64,000 nucleotides of DNA from the NCBI RefSeq assembly GCF_014645135.1, contig NZ_BMLH01000001.1, positions 186,001-250,000 on the forward strand. The letters are read 5' to 3'. Position 1 is the stretch's first letter. Each line of letters starts with the position of its first letter. Below are positions 19,823 to 29,060 of the stretch, piece after piece. The DNA comes from Rheinheimera tangshanensis (lineage in GTDB: Bacteria; Pseudomonadota; Gammaproteobacteria; Enterobacterales; Alteromonadaceae). The notes beneath the pieces are model-generated. The model did not search any database. It was not told the origin of the DNA and saw only the letters and a list, made by a program, of their open reading frames with translations. Both the position numbers and the translations under genes were made by a program.

Positions 19823-21096
19823 TGTTTAAAAACTTTATGAGCTGGATTGAGTACCGCATGCCATTTATGGAGAAGATGAACCTCCATGTGATGCAGTACC
19901 CAGCGCCAAAAAACTTTAACTTCTGGTACTTCTTTGGCTCTTTAGCCATGTTAGTACTGGTGAACCAAATCCTGACCGGTATTTGGTTAACCATGAACTT
20001 TGTTCCTACAGCTGAGGGCGCTTTTGCTTCTGTTGAATACATCATGCGTGATGTCGACTACGGCTGGTTGCTGCGTTATATGCACTCCACCGGTGCTTCT
20101 GCCTTCTTTGTTGTGGTCTACCTGCATATGCTTCGTGGCATGATGTATGGTTCTTACCAGAAACCACGGGAACTGCTGTGGATCTTCGGTATGCTGATTT
20201 TCTTAGTCTTAATGGCTGAAGCTTTTATGGGTTATTTGTTACCATGGGGCCAGATGTCGTTCTGGGGCGCTCAGGTTATTATCTCTATCTTCGGTGTTAT
20301 TCCGGTGATTGGTGATGATTTAACCTTGTGGATCCGTGGTGACTACGTTATTTCAGGCGCTACTTTAAACCGTTTCTTCGCATTACACGTTATTGCTCTG
20401 CCATTGGTGTTAGTGGTTCTGGTGTTCCTGCACATCATCGCTCTGCATGAAGTGGGTTCAAACAACCCGGACGGTATTGATGTAAAACGTGAAAATACCG
20501 GTGAGAAAATTGAAGACAATGTGTCTGACAAATTTACTTTCCATCAGTATTTTACTAAAGGCGGTAAGAAGATTATCGTTGATGCTATTCCTTTCCATCC
20601 TTACTACACGGTGAAGGATATAGTAGGTGTGGTCGGTTTCCTGTTTATTTTCTGCTGGGTTATTTTCTTTGCGCCAGAAGGTGGTGGTTTCTTCCTCGAG
20701 CCGCCAAACTTTGAACCGGCAAACCCGATGAAGACCCCTGATCATATAGCGCCGGTTTGGTACTTCACCCCTTTCTACGCCATTTTACGTGCTGTACCTG
20801 ATCAGCTGTTTGGTGCAATTTTTATGTTCCTGGCTATTATCTTCCTGGCTTTATTGCCATGGTTAGATCGTTGCCCGGTTCGTTCAGTTCGTTACCGTAG
20901 CAATCTGCACAAAGCTAACTTGACTATGTTCTGTATCAGCTTTGTGGTCTTGGGTGTGTTGGGTGTGTTACCTGCGACTCCAACTTATACCTTGTTAGCG
21001 CAGATTTTCTCGTTTACTTATTTTGCTTACTTTGGTCTGTTATGGTTCTACAGTAAAAACGAGAAAACCAAGCCGTTGCCAGTGAGGTTATCCTGA
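19822..21096 (+). CDS. petB: Ubiquinol-cytochrome c reductase, cytochrome b
   Basis: A 424-residue membrane protein with eight or so helices, histidine pairs for two b hemes in helices B and D (YMHSTGAS...YLHMLRG and FALHVIALP...FLHIIALHE), and the GYLLPWGQMSFWGA segment of the Qo site. It oxidises and reduces ubiquinone within the bc1 complex. The usual Qo motif PEWY reads PVWY here. It overlaps petA and petC by one base each. Confidence 0.97.
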   Translation: MFKNFMSWIEYRMPFMEKMNLHVMQYPAPKNFNFWYFFGSLAMLVLVNQILTGIWLTMNFVPTAEGAFASVEYIMRDVDYGWLLRYMHSTGASAFFVVVYLHMLRGMMYGSYQKPRELLWIFGMLIFLVLMAEAFMGYLLPWGQMSFWGAQVIISIFGVIPVIGDDLTLWIRGDYVISGATLNRFFALHVIALPLVLVVLVFLHIIALHEVGSNNPDGIDVKRENTGEKIEDNVSDKFTFHQYFTKGGKKIIVDAIPFHPYYTVKDIVGVVGFLFIFCWVIFFAPEGGGFFLEPPNFEPANPMKTPDHIAPVWYFTPFYAILRAVPDQLFGAIFMFLAIIFLALLPWLDRCPVRSVRYRSNLHKANLTMFCISFVVLGVLGVLPATPTYTLLAQIFSFTYFAYFGLLWFYSKNEKTKPLPVRLS

Positions 21097-21836
21097 TGAT
21101 TAAAAAGTTATTTACTGTACTTGCGCTGGTAGCATCCAGCGCAGCTATGGCAGCTGGTGGTCATACTGTGCATTTAGATAAAGCACCTATTGATCTGACG
21201 GACAAAGAGTCACTGCAACGTGGTGCTCGTATGTTCCAGAACTACTGCTTAGGATGCCACCAGATGCAGTACCAGCGCTATTCCCGTACTTTCCGTGATT
21301 TAGGGATCCCTGATGACGTAGGTATGGCAACTTTAGGTTTTACTGCGAATAAAGTGGGTGACCATATTAAAAACGCAGCTCCTAAAGCGGACCTGGCGAA
21401 CTGGTTTGGTGCTGCGCCACCAGATTTGACTAACGTAGCCCGTGTGCGTGGTCCAGACTGGATTTACACTTACTTGCGCACCTTCTATGCGGACCCAAGC
21501 CGTCCATTCGGTGTGAACAATGAAGTATTCCCTCTGGTCGGTATGCCACACGTGTTACAGGAGCTGCAAGGTATTCCTTACAAAGCTACTGAAACACGTT
21601 TGGTCGATGGTGTGCCAACAGAAGTGGATGTAGGTATTAAGACCGATGGTTCAGGTGAACTGAGTACGGAAGAATACGACCGTGCAGTAGCTGACCTGGT
21701 GAACTATCTGGAATACGTCGGCGAGCCTTCCAAACTGGAATCGCGTAGCTTAGGTATTAAAGTTCTGATTTTCTTAGGTATCTTCTTTATCTTCGCTTTC
21801 CTGTTGAAGAAAGAGTACTGGAGAGATGTCCACTAA
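21096..21836 (+). CDS. petC: Ubiquinol-cytochrome c reductase, cytochrome c1
   Basis: A 246-residue protein with a signal peptide (cleavage after AMA, about residue 19), one covalent heme site CLGCH (about residues 52-56), an axial methionine probably in VGMPHVL, and a C-terminal membrane anchor (about residues 224-238). It receives electrons from the Rieske centre and passes them to soluble cytochrome c. Last gene of petABC; a terminator follows. Confidence 0.97.
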   Translation: MIKKLFTVLALVASSAAMAAGGHTVHLDKAPIDLTDKESLQRGARMFQNYCLGCHQMQYQRYSRTFRDLGIPDDVGMATLGFTANKVGDHIKNAAPKADLANWFGAAPPDLTNVARVRGPDWIYTYLRTFYADPSRPFGVNNEVFPLVGMPHVLQELQGIPYKATETRLVDGVPTEVDVGIKTDGSGELSTEEYDRAVADLVNYLEYVGEPSKLESRSLGIKVLIFLGIFFIFAFLLKKEYWRDVH

Positions 21837-21859
21837 GGACTGTAGTGTTAGCCTTTAAG

Positions 21860-21880
21860 AGGGGCCGCGAGGCCCCTTTG
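21860..21880 (+). terminator. Terminator after petC
   Basis: AGGGGCC (21860-21866), loop GCGA, GGCCCCT (21871-21877), then TTTGTATTT. It lies 23 bp after the petC stop and before sspA. The T run is short, so read-through into sspAB is possible. Confidence 0.75.
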
Positions 21881-21907
21881 TATTTATGCTTATAACCGGA
21901 GGATCCT

Positions 21908-22546
21908 ATGGCGATTTCTGCCAACAGACGTGCTGTGATGACCTTGTTTTCAACAGCCAATGACATGTACTGTCATCAGGTCAGAATGGTACTGGCGGAG
22001 AAAGGCGTCACGGTAGATATTATTCAGGTCAGCACAGAGAGCCTGCCTGAAGATGTCTATGAGGTTAATCCTTATGGTTCTTTGCCCACTTTGATGGACA
22101 GAGATTTGGCTTTATTTAAAGCCGATATTATTAATGAATATCTGGACGAGCGTTTTCCGCATCCTCCTTTAATGCCGGTGTACCCGGTAGCCCGAGCGAA
22201 TGCCCGTTTAATGATGCATCGCATCGAAAAAGACTGGTATGGTTTAGCCGAAAAAATTCTGCAGGATGGTCCGGACGCCGCTATAGCCCGTCGCGATTTA
22301 CGCGAAGGCTTATTGGCTATGGCTCCTTTGTTTCAGGAACATCCGTATTTTATGAGCGACGAGTATAGCCTGATTGATTGTTATCTGGCTGCTTTACTCT
22401 GGCGCTTGCCTATGTTTGGTATTGAACTGACAGGCACAGGTAGCAAGTTACTGCAAACTTATATGACCCGTATTTTTGAACGTGACGGTTTTCAGCAGTC
22501 GTTAACTGAAGCTGAGCGGGAAATTCGTCGGGGGCGTGGTTACTGA
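21908..22546 (+). CDS. sspA: Stringent starvation protein A
   Basis: A 212-residue GST-fold protein: thioredoxin-like N-terminal domain (about 12-85) and an all-helical C-terminal domain. SspA binds RNA polymerase and alters promoter choice in starvation and acid stress; it has no known glutathione transferase activity. A strong GGAGGA ribosome binding site precedes the ATG. It overlaps sspB by one base, and the petABC-sspAB order is common in gammaproteobacteria. Confidence 0.95.
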   Translation: MAISANRRAVMTLFSTANDMYCHQVRMVLAEKGVTVDIIQVSTESLPEDVYEVNPYGSLPTLMDRDLALFKADIINEYLDERFPHPPLMPVYPVARANARLMMHRIEKDWYGLAEKILQDGPDAAIARRDLREGLLAMAPLFQEHPYFMSDEYSLIDCYLAALLWRLPMFGIELTGTGSKLLQTYMTRIFERDGFQQSLTEAEREIRRGRGY

Positions 22547-22998
22547 TGGAGATGACGTCGAACAAACCTTATTTAATCCGGGCTTTTTATGAATGGATAG
22601 TGGATAACAACCTGACTCCATATCTGGTGGTGAATGCCAGTGTGCAGGGCTGTAAAGTGCCGACTCAGCATATTCAGAATGGTCAGATTGTGCTGAATAT
22701 TTTGCCGTCAGCTGTAGGCAACATGCTGATGGGCAATGAGGTCATTACCTTTAACGCCCGTTTTGGTGGCAAACCTTTTGCGCTGACAGTACCCATCAAA
22801 GCTGTATTGGCTATTTATGCCCGCGAAAATGGGGCTGGTACTATGTTTGATGCAGAAGAAGACACAGAGGATGATATTCATCATCTGGAAGCTGTGTCTG
22901 ATGAAGACACGCATCACGACGGCGATACTCCGCCGGATGACGAGCCTACTGATCCAAACAAAGGCAAAAAAGTTTCACACCTGCGGGTCGTGAAATAA
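22546..22998 (+). CDS. sspB: ClpXP adaptor SspB
   Basis: A 150-residue protein. The N-terminal 110 residues form the ssrA-tag-binding domain (starting NKPYLIRAFYEWIVDNNLTP), then an acidic, flexible linker (about 105-140), then the ClpX-docking tail KVSHLRVVK. SspB delivers ssrA-tagged products of stalled ribosomes to ClpXP. A second ATG 6 bases on is a possible start. Confidence 0.95.
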   Translation: MEMTSNKPYLIRAFYEWIVDNNLTPYLVVNASVQGCKVPTQHIQNGQIVLNILPSAVGNMLMGNEVITFNARFGGKPFALTVPIKAVLAIYARENGAGTMFDAEEDTEDDIHHLEAVSDEDTHHDGDTPPDDEPTDPNKGKKVSHLRVVK

Positions 22999-23028
22999 CT
23001 CGCATAGTGAAACTAGTTTTATAGATAC

Positions 23029-23055
23029 GCATCTGAGTTAGATCAGCTCAGATGC
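23029..23055. terminator. Possible hairpin between sspB and the LysR gene
   Basis: GCATCTGAG (23029-23037) and CTCAGATGC (23047-23055) form a 9-bp stem that overlaps the last codons of the minus-strand regulator. It sits between convergent genes, but no strong T run follows on either strand. Confidence 0.4.
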
Positions 23056-23922
23056 AACCTGCCAAAATGCTCTCAATAGCGGCTCATGCAACCGCTTTGA
23101 TAAAGTACATAAACCTAGATCAAAAGGCGCAAATTCATCGCCTTGCGTTAAATACCTCACTCTGTCTCGTGCCGGGCTTTGCTGTGCCACTACAGCGGGC
23201 ACCAAGGCCACCCCAGTACCTAATGCTACCATGCTGACCATAGCTTCATGGCCTTCTACTTTAGCGACCACTTTGGGTTCGCTAATACGAGCTTTACGCC
23301 ATAACTCAAAGCGACTACGCACAGGACCATGCTCAGGCAGAATAAAAGGTACTGAATCCCAGGGAATAGGGCTTTGGCTAAGCAAATCATTGGTCTTGCA
23401 TGGGATCACAGGCGCTATCAATTGCAGCGGTACTTTGGCAATACTGCGAAAGGCCATATTCAGTGGGAAATGCTCTGGATACACAGCAAGCGCTATATCG
23501 GCTTCATCTTGTTTTACTTTCTCCAAGGCTGCTGAGGCATCCCCTGTAATCAGCTTAATTTCGGCCAAAGGGCAGACTAAACGGAATTTATCCAATATAG
23601 CGGGCAGATGGCTAAAGCTGGCAGTGACAGTGCAAAACAAGCGGATTTCGCCGCTTAGCGATGCGCTGGTTTCACTCAAAGCTATTTGCAACTGGTGCCA
23701 CTGCTCTAAGTAACTCTTCACAAAGGCCTGTACCTTTTGGCCAGCCAATGTCAGGCGTACCGAACGGTTATCCCGTTGAAACAACTCAACGTTTAACTCT
23801 TCTTCCATGCGCTGGATCACCCGGCTTAAGGTCGAAGGGCTGACATACATTTGTTCGCTGGTGCGGGCAAAGTTCAGGCTGCTGGCCAGGTGTAGAAAAA
23901 GCTGGGCGTTGCGAATATCCAT
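23038..23922 (-). CDS. ilvY: LysR-family activator of ilvC (IlvY)
   Basis: A 294-residue LysR-type regulator: N-terminal winged helix-turn-helix (MDIRNAQLFLHLASSLNFART, recognition region SPSTLSRVIQRMEEEL) and a substrate-binding effector domain (from about residue 90). IlvY activates ilvC when acetolactate or acetohydroxybutyrate accumulates. The ATG at 23922 has GGAGAC just upstream and gives the canonical N terminus. The call rests on sequence type and on divergent placement to ilvC. Confidence 0.9.
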   Translation of the reverse strand: MDIRNAQLFLHLASSLNFARTSEQMYVSPSTLSRVIQRMEEELNVELFQRDNRSVRLTLAGQKVQAFVKSYLEQWHQLQIALSETSASLSGEIRLFCTVTASFSHLPAILDKFRLVCPLAEIKLITGDASAALEKVKQDEADIALAVYPEHFPLNMAFRSIAKVPLQLIAPVIPCKTNDLLSQSPIPWDSVPFILPEHGPVRSRFELWRKARISEPKVVAKVEGHEAMVSMVALGTGVALVPAVVAQQSPARDRVRYLTQGDEFAPFDLGLCTLSKRLHEPLLRAFWQVASELI

Positions 23923-23955
23923 AAGTGTCTCCGCACTGAGTGTTGGTGTTGCATA

Positions 23956-24035
23956 AAGTGAAATACTGTATTGTGAATATATCACTTCACGCAATCATTG
24001 CACTGTTTTATTCTCGAAAGCATCAAAACAGTGCA
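23956..24035. promoter_or_regulatory. ilvY/ilvC divergent operator region
   Basis: Two inverted repeats lie side by side: AAGTGA/TCACTT (23956-23961 with 23982-23987) and a perfect 11-bp pair TGCACTGTTTT/AAAACAGTGCA (23999-24009 with 24025-24035). A small GCAAT-C-ATTGC palindrome sits between them (23991-24001). Two tandem sites fit what is known of IlvY at this locus in E. coli; assignment is inferred. Confidence 0.55.
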
Positions 24036-24102
24036 TGACTTCTCTGCCCTGTTACGCTGCGCACAATGGTTAGCCAGCTAAAAGAATTTGTTGGGATTTG
24101 TT

Positions 24103-25578
24103 ATGAGTAACTACTTCAATACATTGAATTTGCGTCAGCAGTTAAAACAGTTAGGTAAATGCCGTTTTATGGCCAAAGAAGAGTTCGCTAAAGGCTCTGA
24201 CTTATTGAAAGGCTGGAAAGTGGTGATTGTAGGTTGTGGTGCTCAGGGCTTAAACCAAGGCCTGAATATGCGCGACTCAGGTCTGGATATTTCTTATGCC
24301 TTGCGTGCTGAAGCTATCGCCGCTAAACGTAAGTCGTTCCAGAACGCTTCTGACAATGGATTTAAAGTAGGCACGTACGAAGAGTTAATTCCAACTGCAG
24401 ATTTAGTATTAAACCTGACGCCGGATAAGCAGCATACCAGTGTTGTTAAAGCCGTGATGCCATTGATGAAACAAGGTGCCACTTTGGCGTATTCGCACGG
24501 TTTCAATATTGTGGAAGAAGGCACACAAATTCGTAAAGACATCACAGTAGTGATGGTGGCGCCTAAGTGTCCTGGCACTGAAGTACGTGAAGAATACAAA
24601 CGTGGTTTTGGTGTGCCAACGCTGATTGCAGTGCATCCTGAAAACGACCCTAAAGGTCTAGGTTTGGAGATTGCTAAGGCTTACGCTTCTGCAACAGGTG
24701 GTGATCGTGCCGGGGTACTGGAGTCGTCTTTTGTCGCCGAAGTGAAATCCGATTTGATGGGCGAACAGACTATTTTATGTGGCATGTTACAAACCGGCTC
24801 TATTCTGGCGTACGACAAGTTAGTGGCTGAAGGTGTGGAGCCAGGTTATGCCGCCAAGTTAATCCAGTTTGGCTGGGAAACTGTGACTGAAGCCTTAAAA
24901 CACGGCGGCATCACTCATATGATGGACCGTTTGTCGAACCCGGCGAAAATCAAAGCTTATGATTTAGCTGAAGAATTAAAAGTAACCTTACGTCCGCTGT
25001 TTGAAAAACATATGGACGATATCATCAGCGGTGAATTCTCCCGCACTATGATGGCCGATTGGGCCAATGATGATAAGCAGCTGTTTGGCTGGCGCGAAGA
25101 AACCCGTCAATCCGGTTTTGAGAATGCGCCGGTATCCAGCGAACAAATCCCAGAGCAGGATTACTTCGACCGCGGCATTTTGTTTGTCGCTATGGTGAAA
25201 GCCGGTGTTGAGCTGGCATTCGAAACTATGGTTGCTGCAGGTATCGTTGAAGAATCGGCTTATTACGAGTCATTGCATGAAACGCCGTTGATCGCCAATA
25301 CCATAGCGCGCAAACGTCTGTATGAGATGAATGTGGTGATTTCAGACACTGCTGAATACGGTAACTACCTGTTCAGTAACGCAGCTGTGCCGCTGTTACG
25401 TGATTTCGTGAACAAGCTGAGCACTGAGTATGTGGGCAAGGGTTTAAGCTCTGCAGCTAATGGTGTCGACAATATCCGCCTGATTGCTGTCAACGAAGCA
25501 ATCCGCCAGCATCCTGTTGAGCTGGTTGGCAAAAAGTTAAGGGGCTATATGACCGCGATGAAAAAAATCGTCGGTTAA
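24103..25578 (+). CDS. ilvC: Ketol-acid reductoisomerase, class II
   Basis: A 491-residue enzyme of the long class II form, the same length as E. coli IlvC. The NADP-binding fold begins at [21 protein letters not shown] (shown in part) and two C-terminal all-helical KARI domains follow. It converts acetolactate or acetohydroxybutyrate to the dihydroxy acids of valine, leucine and isoleucine synthesis using Mg2+ and NADPH. The ATG at 24103 ([14 protein letters not shown]) matches the family start. Confidence 0.97.
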   Translation: MSNYFNTLNLRQQLKQLGKCRFMAKEEFAKGSDLLKGWKVVIVGCGAQGLNQGLNMRDSGLDISYALRAEAIAAKRKSFQNASDNGFKVGTYEELIPTADLVLNLTPDKQHTSVVKAVMPLMKQGATLAYSHGFNIVEEGTQIRKDITVVMVAPKCPGTEVREEYKRGFGVPTLIAVHPENDPKGLGLEIAKAYASATGGDRAGVLESSFVAEVKSDLMGEQTILCGMLQTGSILAYDKLVAEGVEPGYAAKLIQFGWETVTEALKHGGITHMMDRLSNPAKIKAYDLAEELKVTLRPLFEKHMDDIISGEFSRTMMADWANDDKQLFGWREETRQSGFENAPVSSEQIPEQDYFDRGILFVAMVKAGVELAFETMVAAGIVEESAYYESLHETPLIANTIARKRLYEMNVVISDTAEYGNYLFSNAAVPLLRDFVNKLSTEYVGKGLSSAANGVDNIRLIAVNEAIRQHPVELVGKKLRGYMTAMKKIVG

Positions 25579-25638
25579 TAGCAGAGACTTTCCAGTCTCA
25601 CCCCAAGTACCGAGTTTTTACGTGGACCTTGGTTGTTT

Positions 25639-25663
25639 GCCCGGCTTTGCCGGGCTTTTTTTT
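25639..25663 (+). terminator. Terminator after ilvC
   Basis: GCCCGGC (25639-25645), loop TTT, GCCGGGC (25649-25655), then eight T. A textbook rho-independent terminator 60 bp after the ilvC stop. Confidence 0.95.
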
Positions 25664-25667
25664 GCCT

Positions 25668-25917
25668 TCGTACTTGCAGCCGCAGCGTTGTTGCCTACGC
25701 TCACTCGCCCAAGTCACATAGTGGACTATGCTCCTTGGGACTCGATTGCTTGTCGCCTAGCTGCAACAGCAATTACTTTGGCAAAATGGCTCTCGTACTT
25801 GCAGCCGCAGCGTTGTTGCCTACGCTCACTCGCCCAAGTCACATAGTGGACTATGCTCCTTGGGACTCGATGGTTTGTCGTCTGATTGCAATAGTAAATA
25901 CTTTGGCAAAGTATGCT
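25668..25917. repeat. Two tandem copies of a 125-bp palindromic repeat
   Basis: Unit 1 is 25668-25792 and unit 2 is 25793-25917. The first 79 bases are identical; the rest aligns without gaps but with several changes. Each unit holds CCCAAG-3-CATAGT-GG-ACTATG-3-CTTGGG (25708-25739 in unit 1), and in unit 1 an outer pair TTGCAGC/GCTGCAA (25674-25680 with 25760-25766). Frames through it only reflect the repeat. It fills most of the ilvC-mgsA gap. Confidence 0.9.
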
Positions 25918-25970
25918 GAACTCTATGAAAAACTCGGTGTATGCTTGCAGCAACATTAAGGAGTAGAACA

Positions 25971-26396
25971 ATGAAAACTATAGCTTTAGTAGCGCATGAT
26001 GGAAAAAAGGCTGAGTTGCTGGCCTGGGTAAAACAACACGCTGATTTTTTTCAGGATAAGCAATTGGTAGCGACAGGCACCACAGGTCGTTTACTGAGTG
26101 AGGCGTTAAATAAAGACGTTTTATGTCTGGCCAGCGGTCCTTTGGGCGGCGACCAGCAAATTGGAGCATTAATAGCTGAGCAGAAAATTGATTGGCTGGT
26201 GTTCTTTTGGGATCCGCTGTCGTCTCAGCCTCATGATCCTGATGTTAAGGCGCTGATCCGTTTAGCTGTGGTTTGGAATATCCCTGTGGCTTGTAATAAA
26301 GCCACAGCGGATTTTATTGTTACATCAGCCTTAGTCGGACAGGACTATCAGCGCACTGTGCCGGACTTCTCAGCTCACAATAACAGATTGCCCTGA
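25971..26396 (+). CDS. mgsA: Methylglyoxal synthase
   Basis: A 141-residue enzyme with the MgsA fold: phosphate-binding GTTGRLL (about residues 37-43), the catalytic aspartate in SGPLGGDQQIGA, and the FFWDPLSSQPHDPDV signature. It converts dihydroxyacetone phosphate to methylglyoxal and phosphate, a bypass that relieves sugar-phosphate stress. The ATG at 25971 has AAGGAG upstream; an upstream extension lies in the repeat border. E. coli MgsA has 152 residues, so the C terminus is a little short. Confidence 0.95.
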   Translation: MKTIALVAHDGKKAELLAWVKQHADFFQDKQLVATGTTGRLLSEALNKDVLCLASGPLGGDQQIGALIAEQKIDWLVFFWDPLSSQPHDPDVKALIRLAVVWNIPVACNKATADFIVTSALVGQDYQRTVPDFSAHNNRLP

Positions 26397-26412
26397 ACTC
26401 CTGCCCTGTGCA

Positions 26413-27420
26413 TTAAAAACCGGTTAAGACCAATTTTCCAATAGCTTGTTGGCTTTCAATCAACTGGTGAGCCTTACGCAGATTTTCGGCGTTAATAGTG
26501 CCAAAGTCTGCGTTTAAGGTTGTTTTAAGCTGACCAGCATCCACCATATCCGCCACCTGTTGTAATAACTGCTGTTGAGCACTCATATCTTCGGTTTGGT
26601 ACAAAGATCGGGTAAACATCAGCTCCCAATGCAAGGACAGGCTCTTGCGTTTCAGTTGGCGCACATCAATAGGTTCAGGGTCGTCTATCAGCGCCAGTTT
26701 GCCTTGTGGTTTAATTAGTTCGATGATGTCGTTAAAGTGATGGTCGGTATGAGTCAGGCTAATGACATAATCTACTTCAGGTAAGCCCAGAGTTTTCAGT
26801 TGTGCTGCCATTGGTTTTTTATGATCCAGCACTACATCTGCACCTAAGGTTTTTACCCATTCACTAGTCTCTGGTCTTGAAGCTGTCCCAATCACTTTTA
26901 ACTGAGTTTTTTGTCGCGCCAGTTGTAATAGCACCGAACCTACGCCGCCCGCGGCGCCAATCACCAGCAGAGATTTACCTTTGCTGTTGTGCTCATTCAG
27001 TTCCAGACGGTCGAATAACAATTCCCAAGCTGTGATAGCGGTTAAAGGCAAAGCTGCTGCTTGGCTGAAACTTAAACTTTTTGGTTTATGGCTGGCTATT
27101 CGCTGATCCACCAGCTGAAACTCGCTGTTTGAGCCTGGCTTATCTATGGCACCGGCATACCAGACTTCATCGCCTGCTTTAAAACCAGTGACTGCACTGC
27201 CTACTGCGGTCACAACACCTGCCGCATCCCAGCCTAATACTCTTGGTTGGCCTTGAGTGTCGGCATTACGGCGGATCTTGGTATCGACCGGATTGACGGA
27301 TACAGCTTTCACAGCAACCAGCAGATCATGTTCGCCCGGCGTTGGCGTGGGCAGCTCTGTGTCGTACAAAGACTGTGGATCTGTGGCTGGTAAATTTTGA
27401 CTATAAACTATGGCTTTCAT
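26413..27420 (-). CDS. Zinc-type alcohol dehydrogenase-like / quinone oxidoreductase
   Basis: A 335-residue medium-chain dehydrogenase: GroES-like N-terminal domain (about 1-125) and Rossmann domain with GAAGGVGSVLLQLA (about 157-170). It lacks the usual zinc cysteines, so it is a zinc-independent member like the ZADH/YhdH or QOR groups that reduce quinones or enones with NAD(P)H. The ATG at 27420 has GGAGT upstream. It is divergent from a LysR gene, which probably controls it. The real substrate cannot be told. Confidence 0.85.
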   Translation of the reverse strand: MKAIVYSQNLPATDPQSLYDTELPTPTPGEHDLLVAVKAVSVNPVDTKIRRNADTQGQPRVLGWDAAGVVTAVGSAVTGFKAGDEVWYAGAIDKPGSNSEFQLVDQRIASHKPKSLSFSQAAALPLTAITAWELLFDRLELNEHNSKGKSLLVIGAAGGVGSVLLQLARQKTQLKVIGTASRPETSEWVKTLGADVVLDHKKPMAAQLKTLGLPEVDYVISLTHTDHHFNDIIELIKPQGKLALIDDPEPIDVRQLKRKSLSLHWELMFTRSLYQTEDMSAQQQLLQQVADMVDAGQLKTTLNADFGTINAENLRKAHQLIESQQAIGKLVLTGF

Positions 27421-27516
27421 CTGAATACTCCATTGGATCAATAGAGCTAGTTTATAGGCGCTGACTATTTAGAAAAATATGCTAAATTTGGATTCAGTTT
27501 CAAAATTTATTTGATA

Positions 27517-28422
27517 ATGATGCTAAGAACTGACGACTTACAACTTTTTGTATTAACTGCTGATTTAGGGTCTATTTCTGCTGCTGCGCGTGAGCTGGAT
27601 CTTTCGCCTGCGCTGGCCAGTGTGGCGTTAAAACGACTGGAGCAGCAACTGAATACTCAACTGATTTTGCGTTCTACCCGCAGTTTAAGGCTCACCACAG
27701 CAGGTATGGCCTATCTGGATTATGCCCGTCAGGCTATTCAACTGCTGGGGCAGGGCCAGCAAGTATTACAACTGGGCAAAGAGCAGCTATCCGGCGAACT
27801 GACCTTATCTATGCCGTCCGATTTTGGTCGTAATAGCATGGCTTTGTGGCTGGCGGAGTTTCAGCAGCAGCACCCTAAATTGCAGCTGAAAATCCGGGTC
27901 AGTGACAGGCTGGCTGATTTAGGCCGTCAGCCTGTGGATTTAGCCTTACGTTATGGCGAACCTAAAGATTCACAGCTGATTGCTCTACCTTTAGTACCAG
28001 ATAATCATAGGGTGCTTTGTGCTTCCCCTGATTATATTCGCCGCTGTGGTGCGCCAGAGCGACCAGATGACATCGGCTCGCATCAGGTGTTACAGCTGGT
28101 GTTGGGAGAAGCTGTGCATAGCAAATGGCAGTTCTGGTTAGATGGGCAATTACAACAAGTACAAGTGCGTGGTGCTTTAGTAGCAGACGATGGCGATGTT
28201 GTCAGACGCTGGGCTGTGGCAGGTTTAGGTATTGCCTATAAATCACGTTTGGATATTCTGTCTGACTTAGGCTCCGGCGCTTTGCTGAAGTTGTTGCCTG
28301 ACTATAAAACTGAGCAAGCCCCTTTGTATTTATTGGCGGTGCAAAGGTTGTCTTCATCGCCTGTGCTAAAAGCCTTATCTGAGTTCCTGTTACAAAAGCT
28401 GCGGCAGCATTGGCATGGGTAG
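27517..28422 (+). CDS. LysR-family transcriptional regulator
   Basis: A 301-residue LysR regulator: N-terminal helix-turn-helix (DDLQLFVLTADLGSISAAAREL) and a CrgA-like effector domain. It is divergent from the oxidoreductase, with 96 bp between, the usual arrangement for a LysR gene and its target. ATG codons at 27517 and 27520 are both possible; no strong ribosome binding site is visible. The intergenic region has an imperfect AAATTTG/CAAAATTT pair that could be an operator. Confidence 0.88.
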   Translation: MMLRTDDLQLFVLTADLGSISAAARELDLSPALASVALKRLEQQLNTQLILRSTRSLRLTTAGMAYLDYARQAIQLLGQGQQVLQLGKEQLSGELTLSMPSDFGRNSMALWLAEFQQQHPKLQLKIRVSDRLADLGRQPVDLALRYGEPKDSQLIALPLVPDNHRVLCASPDYIRRCGAPERPDDIGSHQVLQLVLGEAVHSKWQFWLDGQLQQVQVRGALVADDGDVVRRWAVAGLGIAYKSRLDILSDLGSGALLKLLPDYKTEQAPLYLLAVQRLSSSPVLKALSEFLLQKLRQHWHG

Positions 28423-28458
28423 AGAGTGGCAAGGTTAAAAAATAAAGGATTAGAAAAG

Positions 28459-29046
28459 ATGACATGGTTAAACAATGAGGTGTTAGAAGGCGAATTTGTC
28501 CGACTGGAGCCTATGGTATTGTCGCATGTAGCAGATTTGCAGCAAGCCGTGGCCGATGGCGAAAGCTGGAAACTCTGGTATGCCATGGTGCCTACAGTGG
28601 AAGAAATGCCAGCTTATGTGCAAGAGGCTTTAGCCAGCAAAGCGCAAGGAGCTGTACCTTATGTGGTGCGTTGCAAAATGACAGGAAAAGTCGTCGGCAC
28701 CAGTCGTTACTATATGGTGGATGAAGCCAGCAGAAGAGCCTTGATTGGTTATACCTGGTATGCCGAATCTGTACGACGCACAGCTATCAATACAGAAGCT
28801 AAGTTTTTGTTATTAAGTAATTTGTTTGAAAATTACCAAGCTATAGCTGTAGAGTTTCGCACCCACTTTTTTAACCACACCTCACGCAAAGCCATAGAGC
28901 GTTTAGGCGCCAAAATGGATGGTATCTTGCGTCAGCATATGATTTTAAAAGACGGCTCAGTACGAGACACTGTGGTGTATTCCATCATCGCCTGCGAATG
29001 GCTGACGGTAAGACGGCATCTAGTGTCGAAATTAGGCAGGGACTAA
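28459..29046 (+). CDS. GNAT-family acetyltransferase (RimJ/RimL-like)
   Basis: A 195-residue protein of the Acetyltransf_3 group. It begins with LEGEFVRLEPM and has the beta-strand/acetyl-CoA region VVGTSRYYMVDEASRRALIG and a C-terminal RKAIERLGAKMDGILRQHMI, typical of RimJ/RimL-like enzymes acting on protein N termini or small amines. The substrate is unknown. The ATG at 28459 has AAGGAT upstream. It follows the LysR gene by 36 bp and may be co-transcribed. Confidence 0.85.
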   Translation: MTWLNNEVLEGEFVRLEPMVLSHVADLQQAVADGESWKLWYAMVPTVEEMPAYVQEALASKAQGAVPYVVRCKMTGKVVGTSRYYMVDEASRRALIGYTWYAESVRRTAINTEAKFLLLSNLFENYQAIAVEFRTHFFNHTSRKAIERLGAKMDGILRQHMILKDGSVRDTVVYSIIACEWLTVRRHLVSKLGRD

Positions 29047-29060
29047 AGCGTCAAAAGTAG

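Noticed and set aside
25622-25959. Open frames across the ilvC-mgsA gap with repeated LAAAALLPTLTRPSHIVDYAPWDS-like peptide parts
   Set aside because: They are only the translation of the 125-bp DNA repeat; no ribosome binding site or family support, and the terminator sits inside them.
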